A DNA stretch of 29,151 nt, taken from contig JAYMTF010000851.1 in NCBI GenBank assembly GCA_036897485.1, positions 1 through 29,151 on the forward strand, read 5' to 3'. The stretch is from Pelargonium nanum. Its lineage: Eukaryota > Streptophyta > Magnoliopsida > Geraniales > Geraniaceae. Of the stretch, positions 12,601 through 24,600 are shown piece by piece. Under the pieces are notes generated by a model. It had not been told where the DNA came from. It did no database searches and saw only the letters and a list, made by a program, of their open reading frames with translations. How positions within the stretch are numbered: the first letter of the stretch is position 1; every line of letters begins with the position of its first letter. The position numbers were made by a program, and so were the translations under genes.

Positions 12601-15600
12601 GGTGTTCATCAGTCTAAGACCGGACCAGACCAGACAAGATTTCGTTGGTGTTGAGGGAGAATAAGTTGTAAATAACCCCCTTACTCAATTTAGTTTCTAT
12701 AGTCACTTCTAGTTTGTATAATATTTATTCAAGTAGTGTGAAAAAGCAAAGCATGTTCTCATTTAATGTTCCAATTAAGCATGTTCTCATTTAGTGTTCC
12801 AACTAAGCACTCACCTATGTCACATACTACTTCCCTGATATGCTTTTGCCATTTCAAATCTTTAATGCTGATATCAAGATTATGGTCACTTTATCATTCA
12901 AATGTAGGACTATGCTGTTGAGACAGATGAGACACGTATATACAATGCAGCACACTTAATGGTTGCAAGCTTGGCTGGAAGCTTAGCTCACGTAACATGC
13001 AAGGTTTTGTTCTCACTTACAAAGAATCTCCAGACATAATGTTTTCTTATTCAGTTTGCTTTTACATTCTTGTGATTTCTTCTCATAAATCAATCACTTT
13101 CTGTTTCTATTATTCGGGGTGTAATTATGACTTTTCTTTATCTGTTAGGAACCCTTGCGCAGTTCGATATCTAGTCAACTGAAGAATTCACTTCAGATTT
13201 TGAGTATCACAAGTGAACTTCTAGAACAAGCTGTACAACTTGTCACCAACGATAACCTTGACCTTGGTTGTGCAGTCATTGAACAGGCTGCCACAGATAA
13301 GGTTAGATCTTTATTGCATCCACTTTTCTGTGCAACTGTATGAAGTTATTGAAGTTGCATGTTCTGTCATTTTCCTGTAGATTCGTGGAGTTCTTTTTAC
13401 CAGTCATACATTTATGGTCTTTAGCTATTCCATTTAAGGCTTTAATGAAGGAACCTGTCTCTTATTTTGTTATGCAAATTTATCAGTAAGAGCATAGTTA
13501 TAGAAGAGGCAAATGGTTTGACCTCAGAACTATTATGTGTACTTATTTGTGCATGCTTGGTTGAGAAGATGAGCCATCTAGGATACTTTTGTTGTTGTCA
13601 AGTTGTGGCTCTATTTTCCTTTTTCTATTGTTTAGCTAGCTAACTATACGAATTCCACTTTTTTGTTTGTTCTCCGTGATGTGTTATTATTATAGGCAAT
13701 ACAAACCATTGATGGGGAAATAGCTCAGCAACTTGCTCTAAGAAGAAAGCATAGGGAGGGTGCTGGGTCAACATATTTAGATGCAAATTTATATTCACAT
13801 GGTTCTATGGCTACTGTACCAGATGCTCTCCGCCCTCAATCTAGTCACTTGACCCATTCTCAACAGCGGGTTTATGAGGTAAGCATGTACTGACATTTTT
13901 CATGCGGTTGATATGGTGCCAAGAGAGTGGCATCTTGTGCCTATCTTCTCACTTATTTTACCGTATCAGGATTTTGTTCGGCTTCCCTGGCAAAACCAGT
14001 CTGTCCAGAGTTCGCATGCTATGCCTGCTGGTTTGTCAGCTCCATCTGGCAGTGCAAGTCTGAATACTATGCTTGGTTCAACATCATCACAACTTAATCC
14101 AGTGTACTCATATGGCCCTGGAAAGTCAAAACTTGAAGCAGTCTCTAGGCGATTGGATGTTCCTGAATCAATTGACCCTTCTCCACTTCTTAGGTGTCTG
14201 ATCTTCTACTTAACGTTTTGGTTTATTGAATGTCTAAAGTCTCACCTTTTTAGGCGATTAATCCATAAGATTGTTGTTTTCTTTGAATTTAACAATAAAA
14301 CAAACAACTACTGTCGAACACCTTGTAAATAACTCTTAGTATATGACCAACTTGATATTTGTAAGCAGGATGTTTACGGGTATTTTATCTAATTGAAAGG
14401 TTGATTCAAAAATATATTTTCTAGAAAAATGTTTAAGACTGGTGTATAAAGAAATTGTTTATGTACTGAAATTTCTTTCTAATGCTTCAGTTCATCCTCT
14501 ATTCGTGTTGGGGTGGGTGAGGATGTTACCCAGCATGGCTCTAAAATTGACCCTGCCAATGCTTCATTTCCATCAATGGTGTCAGCCCCCGAGTTGCATT
14601 CAGTAGACTCCTTAAATGTGGTAAAAGAACCTTCTATTTGTGGAAGTTTTATGTTGAGACTGTTTTTGTTATTGATTAGTTTTCCAAACTTGTTTTAAGG
14701 AACTGAGTGCGCCCTTACAGCCATTACCTTCACCTGTTGCTACGGAGCGCATTGGAAGTAGTATCTCAGAGGCTTTACTTAACTCAAAGGATGCATTAGA
14801 TGAGTATCAGATTGTTTCTCAGAAGGTGCAGATAGCTCTATCTTCTCCTGGTCTCTTGTTTCCTTTTGGATTGTTGTGTGTATGGCAGATGAAAAGTAAC
14901 TGCAGATTTTTTTCTTCTCTTTTTGGTCTCATAGTCTGCTATGTGATTGATGCATCATAGTATGTAAAAGCAGTTACTGTCTGCATAGCATGGAGATTTT
15001 TTTCTTTATTCTTTCCCAAACTATTTGCCTGTTTTGTATATTGGTATTAGTTGTGCTGTAGTTCCTTGGATGCCGAACCAAAGGATTTCCCCGACAAGTT
15101 GCATCTTCACTTTCTTATATTATTTTAGGTTTGAATTCTCACTATAGAGGCAGATTCTCACATGTTTGAGGAACTGGAGATTATGTCATGAGTGCATCAA
15201 GGGTGCCATTAATCACAAGGCTACTAATTTCCTCTGTCTCTCAGTCACTCGCCCACTCACTCTAATTTACTTAAAATTTCTCTTTTTATTGCTTAGTATC
15301 TGATTTTATTCCTTTGTTGACTGCTCATTTCATGATTTCAGCTTGAATCTTTGATAACTAATGATGCTAGTAAAGCGGAAATTCAGGTATTGCTTCTCAT
15401 CTTTCTTTTGCTTTTGCCATGAAATTCTGCAATTTGATCATCTTGTTGATACATGCATTTATACTGTGGCAATGACATGCATTGTACTACTTTCGTCATT
15501 CCGTCACTTGTTTTTTCATCTGATATATTATTTTACAATTTATTGAAAGTTCGAACATTTCATCTCAGTAAAACCTATATTTCGTGGTGTGTGTGTGTCT

Positions 15601-18600
15601 ATATATACAGGAACTAGTAGCTGGGGTTCCTAAAATCATACTGCGATGCAGCAGTCGTGATGAGGCTGCTCTGGCTATGGCTCAAAGGGTATGCTGATCT
15701 ATCCTTTCTATCTACACATGTATCTAATATGTGGACACTGTCTCTGTTGTGTCTTGAGCTTCTTTCCAACTTTTTGTTCAGGCTTTCAAGAGTATGTATG
15801 AGAATGCATCAAATACAGATCATGTTGATGCTTATCTTGTAATGCTGGCTGCTGTTTGCGATGTTTCCAAGCTTGTCATTAAGGAGCTCACTAGTTGGGT
15901 ATGTTCTATTGTATCTGTAATCTATTTTGCTGATGTAGGAAAAAAAGAAGAAATTAAATTAGTCTTAAATCAGATTCAGAATCAATCAAGAATTTGAGGT
16001 CCAAGCTACTACTAATTGGTTGCCCAACATTAAATATAAGTTATGCTCAGTTTAAGTAGTTTACGTAGAACTTATGCAGGGTAGGGTGAATGGATTATGA
16101 TTTGTGGTTGATTTGTGTTTTGAATGGTTCAAAACCCTGACTGAGATATGTTAGAGTATAAAACTAATATTAGGTCTTCAACTATCAGTTTAAACTTTTA
16201 GTTACGTTGGTTCTTTACATGGTATTAGAGTATTAGTGATTATAGGTTCCCATATTAAATTCCACTACAACACAAGAAGTGGACCTGTGCATGGGCCACG
16301 TTCAAAGCGAAAGGAGCTTGTACATGAGGGGGCGTGTTTGAGTATAAAACTAATATTGGGCCTTTAACTATCAGGTTAAGCTTTTAGCTGAGTTGGTTCT
16401 TTACAAGATAAATAGAGAGTAAGAACTGACTCGCTACGCTCACAACAAATGTGATATCAAGTCGAGTTACTATGAGATATTTAAGTTTACCTACCAATGT
16501 ACGATATTTGCACTGACTTGGTAGAGGCTCCCCCTGTCCTAGTAGGAGCATCACATTTGAATTTGCTGGTGTGTCATTTAGTTTGACATCTAATAAGTTT
16601 GCTTCCTCAAGAATATCCTATGCATGCTTTTGTTGAGATATTGATACTGCACCCTGTGTTTGAGTTACCTCAATTCCCAAATAGTAGATGAGTTTTCAAA
16701 TCTTTGGTTTTGTAATATTAATTAATGGTTTTTGCATTCTGACATCCTGTTTTGTTGAAGGGTTCAAAAGGAAGAAGAGTGATGTAACATGCCATTATGA
16801 GTCGTGAACTCAGTAAATGGACCAGAATAGTATTTGAGAGCATTATTATTGCATAGAGTATGAATAGACGCACCAAACTGAGTTTTATTTTATTTTTGAA
16901 AAATTGTATGCAATACGGGACGTTTCATTAGGAAAATTCAAATGCATCAAGAATAATCATGAGTGAAAGTTACATTAATTGTGGAATCCCAAAAGAGAAC
17001 TAACCTTACTGGGACCCCTAACATCAATGTATGAATGAAAAAAGAGGCTCGGCTATGTTATTGATTCTACGAAGAAAAGAACTTCATGTATGTTTAACAT
17101 GTTGACAAGACTCACCATCAAGAGAAGACAAGGATGACAAACCAGGAACTAGCCTGCTTAACTTTGAAATGGATGGATGACTAAGGAGATGATGCAAATA
17201 AGATGGGGAGACAGTACTTGCAGTAATGGGAAACCAACAAGATAGTAGTGACTTTGTGACTTGTCTCCCTCGTCAGTCGTCTGGCCTGTACCCAGGTCCC
17301 TCAAAAAATATATTTGTAGGGGTGAATGTGACAAAGTAAGATATAGTTTCTGTGAGTCGACTAACATATAATAGGTTAAAAAGACTTTTGGGTGCATATA
17401 ATAGAGAGTCTAAAGTGGGAAGGGCTTTGGTTTGTCATATTCCCACGACTCTAGTTTTAGTATTGCTAAACTTGATAGGTGGAAGGTCCAACTAGTATAT
17501 TCTAGTGGCGATAAACTTCACATTCTTTCAATGTGCGATATGTTGGGAAACATGACAGATGAAAAAATTCTATCTTTTGTTACGATGGTTTGACACCATG
17601 TGAGATGTGAGTGAATATGTGTCCTATTGCATTCACAAAGGGGAAGTTATAATAATTTCAGATAGACAGAGATCCATATAATCAAACAAATTTTATCAAT
17701 CTACATCTAATATTTAGGGATTCTAACACCTTCCATCAACTACTGGGTATGAAGGAATTGAAATGTTGTAATAGTATGATAATTAGGTGCATATGCAGAA
17801 AATTCATATTTATTTACTTTATTATCAAAACTTTGTAGTTTTAAATTATGTCTTCTTTTTTTCTTCCAAAGTACTCATGTTATATTTTGACCGTGCCCGA
17901 AAAACTACCCAAGAAAGAAAAAAAGATTGTTCACTTAGCTTGGGAAAGTACCCGGTATGTACCTAGAAGTACCCATGAAGTACTGGTACTCGGTAAGTAT
18001 CCGGTACTGATAGGTCCTCCTAGAAGTACAAACATTTTATAGATGCAACTACTGTCCCCATTTCTGCACAGGGTTCTACACTTGATGCTTTTAACAAGCG
18101 AACCCTCAAAAACCAAAGTGATATAAGTGCTTCTGTGTTTTAATTAAGATAATTTACTTTGGAACTCTTTACAGGTTATCTATTTAGATGAGGAGCGAAA
18201 GTTCAACAAAGATATTACCATAGCCCTTATACGCCGTGAACTGATGAATATTGCAGACTATAATGTTCATATGGCCAAACTTATTGATGGGGGAAAGAAT
18301 AGTATGTTTTAGCAGCCCTTTTACATAGATATGAAATTTGTTGCTCACACAACTGACTATATGCATCAAACATGTAGAGGCTGCAACTGAGTTTGCCATT
18401 TCCCTTCTCCAAACATTGGTCATTGAAGAGTCCCAAGTCATCTCAGAACTCTACAATGTTGTCGATGTACTGGAAAAGGTTTGTGTCAACTCATTCTAGG
18501 AGCTATAGTTTGTCAATAGTGCTAGTGCTTTCTTATAGTTTCTTATTGGTTTCAGCTTGCTGCAAAGCCTGGATCTCTTGAGTCATTACAAGAGTTGATA

Positions 18601-21600
18601 GAGACGATCAAAAATCCTGTTGGAAAGGAGGATAAGGTGAAGCAATCAAAAGAGTCAAAGGTAAAAGAATTTTTTTATTCTACCATACAGTACCATGAGG
18701 GCTTCTCTGATTCTAAAATTTTTTACATTCTGCAAAACAGGTTGCTGGTCCCTCTGAAGTGCGCAGGGAGGATTATAACAGTGCAGACTCTGTGGAGCCA
18801 GACCTTTCTGGTTTTCAAGAGCAGGTACTTGATCTTTCACTGGATATTCAATTTATATAGGTAGGCTTTACTACTATTGTGTTGGCTATCTCATGATCAA
18901 GGAGAATAGAGTCTTGGTTGGTGTTAAATGTATTCCACATTTAAAGAATGTGAAGTTTGTCGGTATACACGTTGGGCCTACCTATCAGCTTAAGCCTTTG
19001 GGTTGGAGTCGAGTTTAACATGTTATCAGAGCTGGATTTGTTTGGTTTTGTTTGGGCCTAGTGACCCGTCTTTGTTGCCTTCTTGGTCCACGTGTAGGGT
19101 TCTTTGTGTTGTCCAGCATGCGCGTAAGGGGGAGTGTTAAATGTATTCCACATTATCATAGCTGGTTTGGATTGGGCCTAGTGACCCATTTTTGTTGCCT
19201 CCCTTTTTGGTCCACGTGCATGGTCCATTATGTTCTCCGGTTTGCACGTGAGGAGAGTGTTAAATGTATTCCACATTTAAAGAATGTGAAGTTTGTCGCC
19301 ACTTAATATACACGTTGGACCTTCCACCAATTAGCTTAAGCTTTTGGGTTGGAGTCAAGTTTAACAGTTGGTAACAAGTAATTTAGTCAACTGCAGAGGA
19401 TTTTGGTGTATGAAATCAAACATCAGTTACTGGCACTTGCAAGAACATGAAAGATGTAAATTTCTGGTAATAGTCATCTAGCTTTTGAAAGGGTGGGTTT
19501 TAATAATACCAACATAAAAAAGAGTAGGAGATCTTTAAGCAGACCATGAAAACATTGAAAGGATGTTGAAGATGACAGCAACGGGAAATTTCAAACTTTA
19601 GCAAATAGTAGGGAAGTGAAAATCATAGTTTTATTTCATTCTCTAACACTTCCTCAATATAATTTCTGAAGTCAAAATGGTCTGAGTCATTAACATCCAA
19701 GTTATGTAAAAGAGCTTCAAGTCTTACCAGAAAACGATTTTTCAATGAGAAATAATTACGATTTCTTCTTTCTAGATTTGATTCCTGTATATTATTACTG
19801 GTATAATGATTATTACTATACTAACTTCTTGCCTAATGTCTTTCTAGGTTTCAATAGCAAACTAAAATTTTAATGTCTCTATTTACTTTTTTAATATTGA
19901 TTTATTTATTGGAAAGATGGAATCAAAGTGGAGGGGTGGTACGAAAAGAGGTTTAACTTATTACATCTGAACTCTGAAGTTTAAAAACACATGGGACTTG
20001 AAAAAAATAGTTATAGTTTTAATACCATTTCTGTAAGATTACTATTGATGTGAGTATTCTTATTATTTGATTCTAACGTATATATTGGTGTGTTTTTGTA
20101 GGTTTCCATGCTATTTGCAGAATGGTATCGAATATGTGAACTTCCTGGGGCTAAAGACGCAGCTTACACCCATTATATTTTACAATTGCATCAAAATGGA
20201 CTTCTGAGAGGGGATGATACAACAGATCGCGTTTTCCGCCTTTTCACTGTAAATTTTCCTTTTTCTCTAAAACTTGTGTTCTAGTATAACATTTTATCTT
20301 ATGGATTTTTCCCTATTGAAGGAACTTTCTGTTGCACATTGCCTATCTTCCGACGTGATCAATTCAGGCTCGCCTCAGCAAGTGCAGAGTTTTTCCTTCC
20401 TAGCCATTGACATCTATGCAAAACTGGTCTTTTCGATTCTAAGAGTGAGTATTTACTCTGTCAACTATGTAGATTTTCTTCTTTTTGCATTCTGATCATT
20501 GCTGCAACCTATTGCCATTTGTTAGTATTACCCCGTGGAGCAAGGATCGAGTAAGCTCTTCCTCTTGTCTAAGGTGAGATGCTGTTCATATTAATTTGAG
20601 TTGTTTTCAGATTATAGAACAAGTGGTTGAATAATATGTATGACATGACAGATTCTTGCTGTTACTGTGAGATCCATTCAAAAGGATGCTGAGGATAAGA
20701 AAACATCTTTTAATCCAAGACCATATTTTCGATTGTTCATTAACTGGTTGGTTGATCTTGGTTCCTTGGACCCTGTTACTGATGGAACAAACTTTCAGGT
20801 ATGGCATGTTCACATTGCTTTGATGTTTTTTGTCATCTAAATTTATTGACAAGTTTTCATTGAAATGTGACAGATATTTGCTGCCTTTGCCAATGCATTC
20901 CATGCTTTGCAGCCTCTTAAAGTCCCAGCTTTCAGGTTAGGGTTCTGAATATGTTTAATTATCAATGAATGGGATGGGATATGACTAATTTTGTTGCTTG
21001 CCTGGGTATAAAGTTGAGAAAGTGGAACTTTATGATCATTTTGTTAAAAAATGTTCCAAGTTTAGTTTGTTCTGATATGGAATTGAGCCTTCAAACCAAA
21101 CTTGTATGACGATAAAAAGAACCAATGAGAATTGATATGGAAAAAGGATTTTGATCACGCTTAACTCTCCTTCAGTCTCTGAATTTCCATTTCCTAAATA
21201 CAATATATTTTCCAATTTCGCTAACACCTTTTCTTATTCTACTAAGCTTAGAATTGAATCTTCACACTCCCCCTCACGATTGTTGAAGTTGATTTTAGTG
21301 ATAGATGGTCGCAAAATTTGGTTATCGACAGAGTACAATCGGTTAGGGCCGATGAGAATAAGACAACAATGTTGATGTGACTACAATGACAAATTACGCC
21401 AAGAAGAAGTCGTTGAATGTTCGCAGAAAATATACCGAGGTGTTCTAAAAACCGAAAAGTAAAATAAAAAATTAAAAAAAAATCCCCATCACTACCAACC
21501 CTTAATTCTACTCTCCACAAAAATCTGAACTTGAAAAATTAGATTTGTTGCTAGCATGAAACCTAACAAGAAAAGAGAAAAAACTTAGATGATGCTAGGA

Positions 21601-24600
21601 TGAAAGTTGCTAAAGAAAAAGAAAGGAATGAGAAGACACTCAAATTTATTTGTAAGATACTCCCCTCACACGAAATGCTACACATATCGGTTTGGGCTTC
21701 CACTATTAAACGGTCAACCTTATTAGTATAGTTTTACTTCCTAATTTCACTAAAACCTTTCCTAATTCTACTAAACTTGGAATTGAATATCCACGCTATC
21801 ACTATAAACCTTTCCTTATTAATGTTCGTACATTTTTTCCTTCTTTCTTTCTGCAGTAATATTCTTCTTCTATCACATATTCTCTTCCCTACTTTGATAT
21901 GTAACTAAGCATAGCCCATGAAAACAAACAGATTTTTTTATTATGACATGCTTATTTGTTTTTCCTAAGTTGGATATATGGATTGTACAACTGCTTATGT
22001 TATTGGATTATGACATGTTATCATTTGGTGGGTGCTGCATCTGGTTTGAGGATAATAGCTGAGTTTGTTGCATAAGTTTTGTATACTAGTCTAAGATCTG
22101 GGGCAGTACATTGAATCTTGCTTATGTTCTGCTCTTTCTGCTGTACTCACTTGGTGAAAATACTTTTCAGTTTTGCGTGGCTTGATTTGGTGAGTCACAG
22201 GAGTTTCATGCCAAAAATGCTCATAGGAAATTCTCAGAAGGGATGGCCATATATCCAGCGGTTGCTCATCGATTTATTTCAATTTTTGGAGCCATTTTTG
22301 AGAAACGCCGAGCTAGCAACACCGGTTTGTTTCTTCGAATTCTGAACCTTTTAGTGCCAGTCCTAAATCTATAAAGTCTAACAGTGTTTTGGAACTTTAT
22401 GTTTTTATTCTATTGGAAGGTCCATTTTCTGTATAAAGGCACGCTTAGGGTGTTGCTAGTGTTACTTCACGACTTTCCTGAGTTCCTCTGTGATTATCAC
22501 TTCACCTTCTGTGATGTGATTCCTCCAAGCTGCATACAACTGCGAAATATAATCCTCAGTGCATTTCCCCGTAACATGAGGCTCCCAGACCCCTCAACCC
22601 CCAACTTAAAGGTATCTGATTGTTCATAAACAAGTATTATTGGATTGCCCACTTAAGAAATCTAATCTCTCCCAGTGTATTTTTCTATAATCTACAGATA
22701 GACTTGCTTGCTGAAATTACTCTGCCCCCTAGAATCCTCTCTGATGTTGATGCAGCTCTTAAAGCAAACCAGATGAAAGCTGATGTGGACGAGTATCTAA
22801 AGGTATATGGAGTTTGAACCTTAAAAGCCAATGAGTATTTGTTATATTTGCAATATGAAGTCTTGGAGTGATTTGAGTGTTTTTTACCTGACATATTTTT
22901 GGTACTTTCTCACCCTCAGTCATTTTTTCCCTTGATGTTCTTTTCCAGCAGCTGTATTATGAAATTTTATATTTGTTAAGACAATCAATTATTATTTATT
23001 ATATATTATTATTTGAGCTCTCTACAGACAAGACAAGTGAGCTCTGTATTTCTCACCGAGTTGAAGCAGAAGCTGCTGCTTCCACCTGGTGAAGCTGCAC
23101 GTGCAGGGACCCATTACAATGTACCTTTGGTCAACTCCCTTGTACTTTATATTGGAATGCAGGTATGAATGCATTGAAGGTCATCAGATTCTTGCTTCTT
23201 TTCCCAAAGTGGCATCAGTTTTTCGATGTTATCATTCTTGAAATATTGATTATCATAGTGAACACGTCTGCTTAGACATGTGAGAAGCATCCTAGTTGCT
23301 GATATATGTAGTTCAATGAAAAAAAATAACAGTTTGTTATTTAGGTTCTCTTTTCAGCTAAAATTATAGTAGAATATAACATCTTTCTTAATGAATTCTC
23401 TCCACGGTGGTTGAATGATACTCATATCTGTTTATATTCTCCAGGCTATCCAGCAACTGCAGGTTAGAGCCCCTCATGCACAGTCAACAACCAATTCTGT
23501 TCCGTTGGCTGTATTTTTGGTGGGTGCTGCCTTGGATATTTTCCAGACTCTTATTGTAGACCTTGATACAGAAGGACGCTATCTCTTCTTGAATGCAGTT
23601 GCCAACCAACTTCGTTATCCTAACAACCATACACATTACTTCTCCTTCATCCTTCTTTACTTGTTTACTGAATCAAACCAGGTGAGAGCTTCCTGCGAAT
23701 TTAATAGTGATTTCATTTGATTTGTTTAAATAGTTATGTTTGAAGTTCAATTGTTTATAAATCATTACCTAAATGCATTCACACCATTGTCTATATCTTC
23801 CACTATGTCACCTCCTATTTAATTTCCTATTATGATAGAGGATATGATGGAAATCTATCAATTCTTTGGGACCAACTTTTATTAGGAACAGACAATGTGC
23901 ACTAACAAAATTTCAACTGTGGTCAGTTGGTAGGGACTAGGGAATGTTGGAGTATAAAGTTAATATTGGGAGATTGTGGTTGAGTTGGTCCAATATTAAC
24001 TTTGCACTCTATCAGGAGATATCTTGGCTCTAGATGTAAAATCTCTTCTTGCTAGGTCCTTGCTATTCAAAGAATATATATGTATGTATATTTTGAAGTG
24101 ATTGGCTTTGTCATACGAGTCTCAGATCTGATTTGTTGTAGAACACTGATTGATTTATAACCTATTCATAACTCCAAACATTATGACCAGTTGAATCTTT
24201 TCTCATATCTTTTAGCATGTGCATGCTCTTAAAATTACATGTGGATAGAATTCAAAATATGATTGAGAAAGAGAGATGTAGAATTTTGAGGTAAAATATT
24301 ATGTTAGCCATGTCATTGTTTTATCTTGCATACGCGATGAAAAAAATTCCCATGGTACCTAATTTTACCGGTAAGTCTTCCTTTGAAATTGATATCTTCT
24401 TGTCATTGGTTGATAAGAACTCTCTGCTGCTTATGACAGTTACCAATATTTTGGCATGTGTAGGAAATTATCCAAGAGCAGATCACGAGAGTATTGTTGG
24501 AACGCCTGATAGTTAATCGACCTCATCCTTGGGGTCTTCTGATTACATTCATTGAGCTCATCAAGGTTAGTGCACTTTTTCTATTTATAATTTTAATTAT

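Larger units (their letters stand above)
11885..14193 (+). other. CNOT1 (NOT1): NOT1 exons 24-30: linker and CNOT9-binding domain
   Basis: Exons are 11885-12025, 12107-12192, 12274-12379, 12908-13003, 13149-13301, 13696-13878 and 13970-14193, residues 1236 to 1564. The helical bundle that binds CNOT9/RQCD1 (DUF3819) spans about residues 1285 to 1450, with [40 protein letters not shown] and [20 protein letters not shown] as the clearest segments. The tail of exon 29 and exon 30 form a Ser/Gln/Pro-rich linker containing [10 protein letters not shown]. Confidence 0.92.
15899..18174 (+). other. NOT1 intron 35 (2276 bp), filled with retroelement remains
   Basis: This is the longest intron of the gene. 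From 5' to 3' it holds a complete TRIM on the plus strand (16149-16405), an antisense copia polyprotein remnant (16412-17395), an antisense LTR-like piece (17471-17551) and a GTAC-rich patch (about 17865-18030). Flanking exons 35 and 36 join in phase 0 to give [12 protein letters not shown], so the insertions have not broken the gene. Confidence 0.88.
14491..18824 (+). other. CNOT1 (NOT1): NOT1 exons 31-39: linker and NOT1 connector domain
   Basis: Exons are 14491-14620, 14700-14825, 15342-15386, 15611-15688, 15782-15898, 18175-18301, 18378-18478, 18556-18660 and 18741-18824, residues 1565 to 1869. Exon 31 is variable linker. The helical connector is seen in [56 protein letters not shown] and [20 protein letters not shown]. 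The phase-1 junction 36/37 splits the Lys codon of NKAA. Exon 33 is 45 nt. The 2276-bp intron 35 within this block is a retroelement trap. Confidence 0.9.

Noticed and set aside
17931-18441. Minus-strand open frames at the end of intron 35 and over exons 36-37
   Set aside because: They overlap validated NOT1 exons or the GTAC-rich patch and show no protein family signal.
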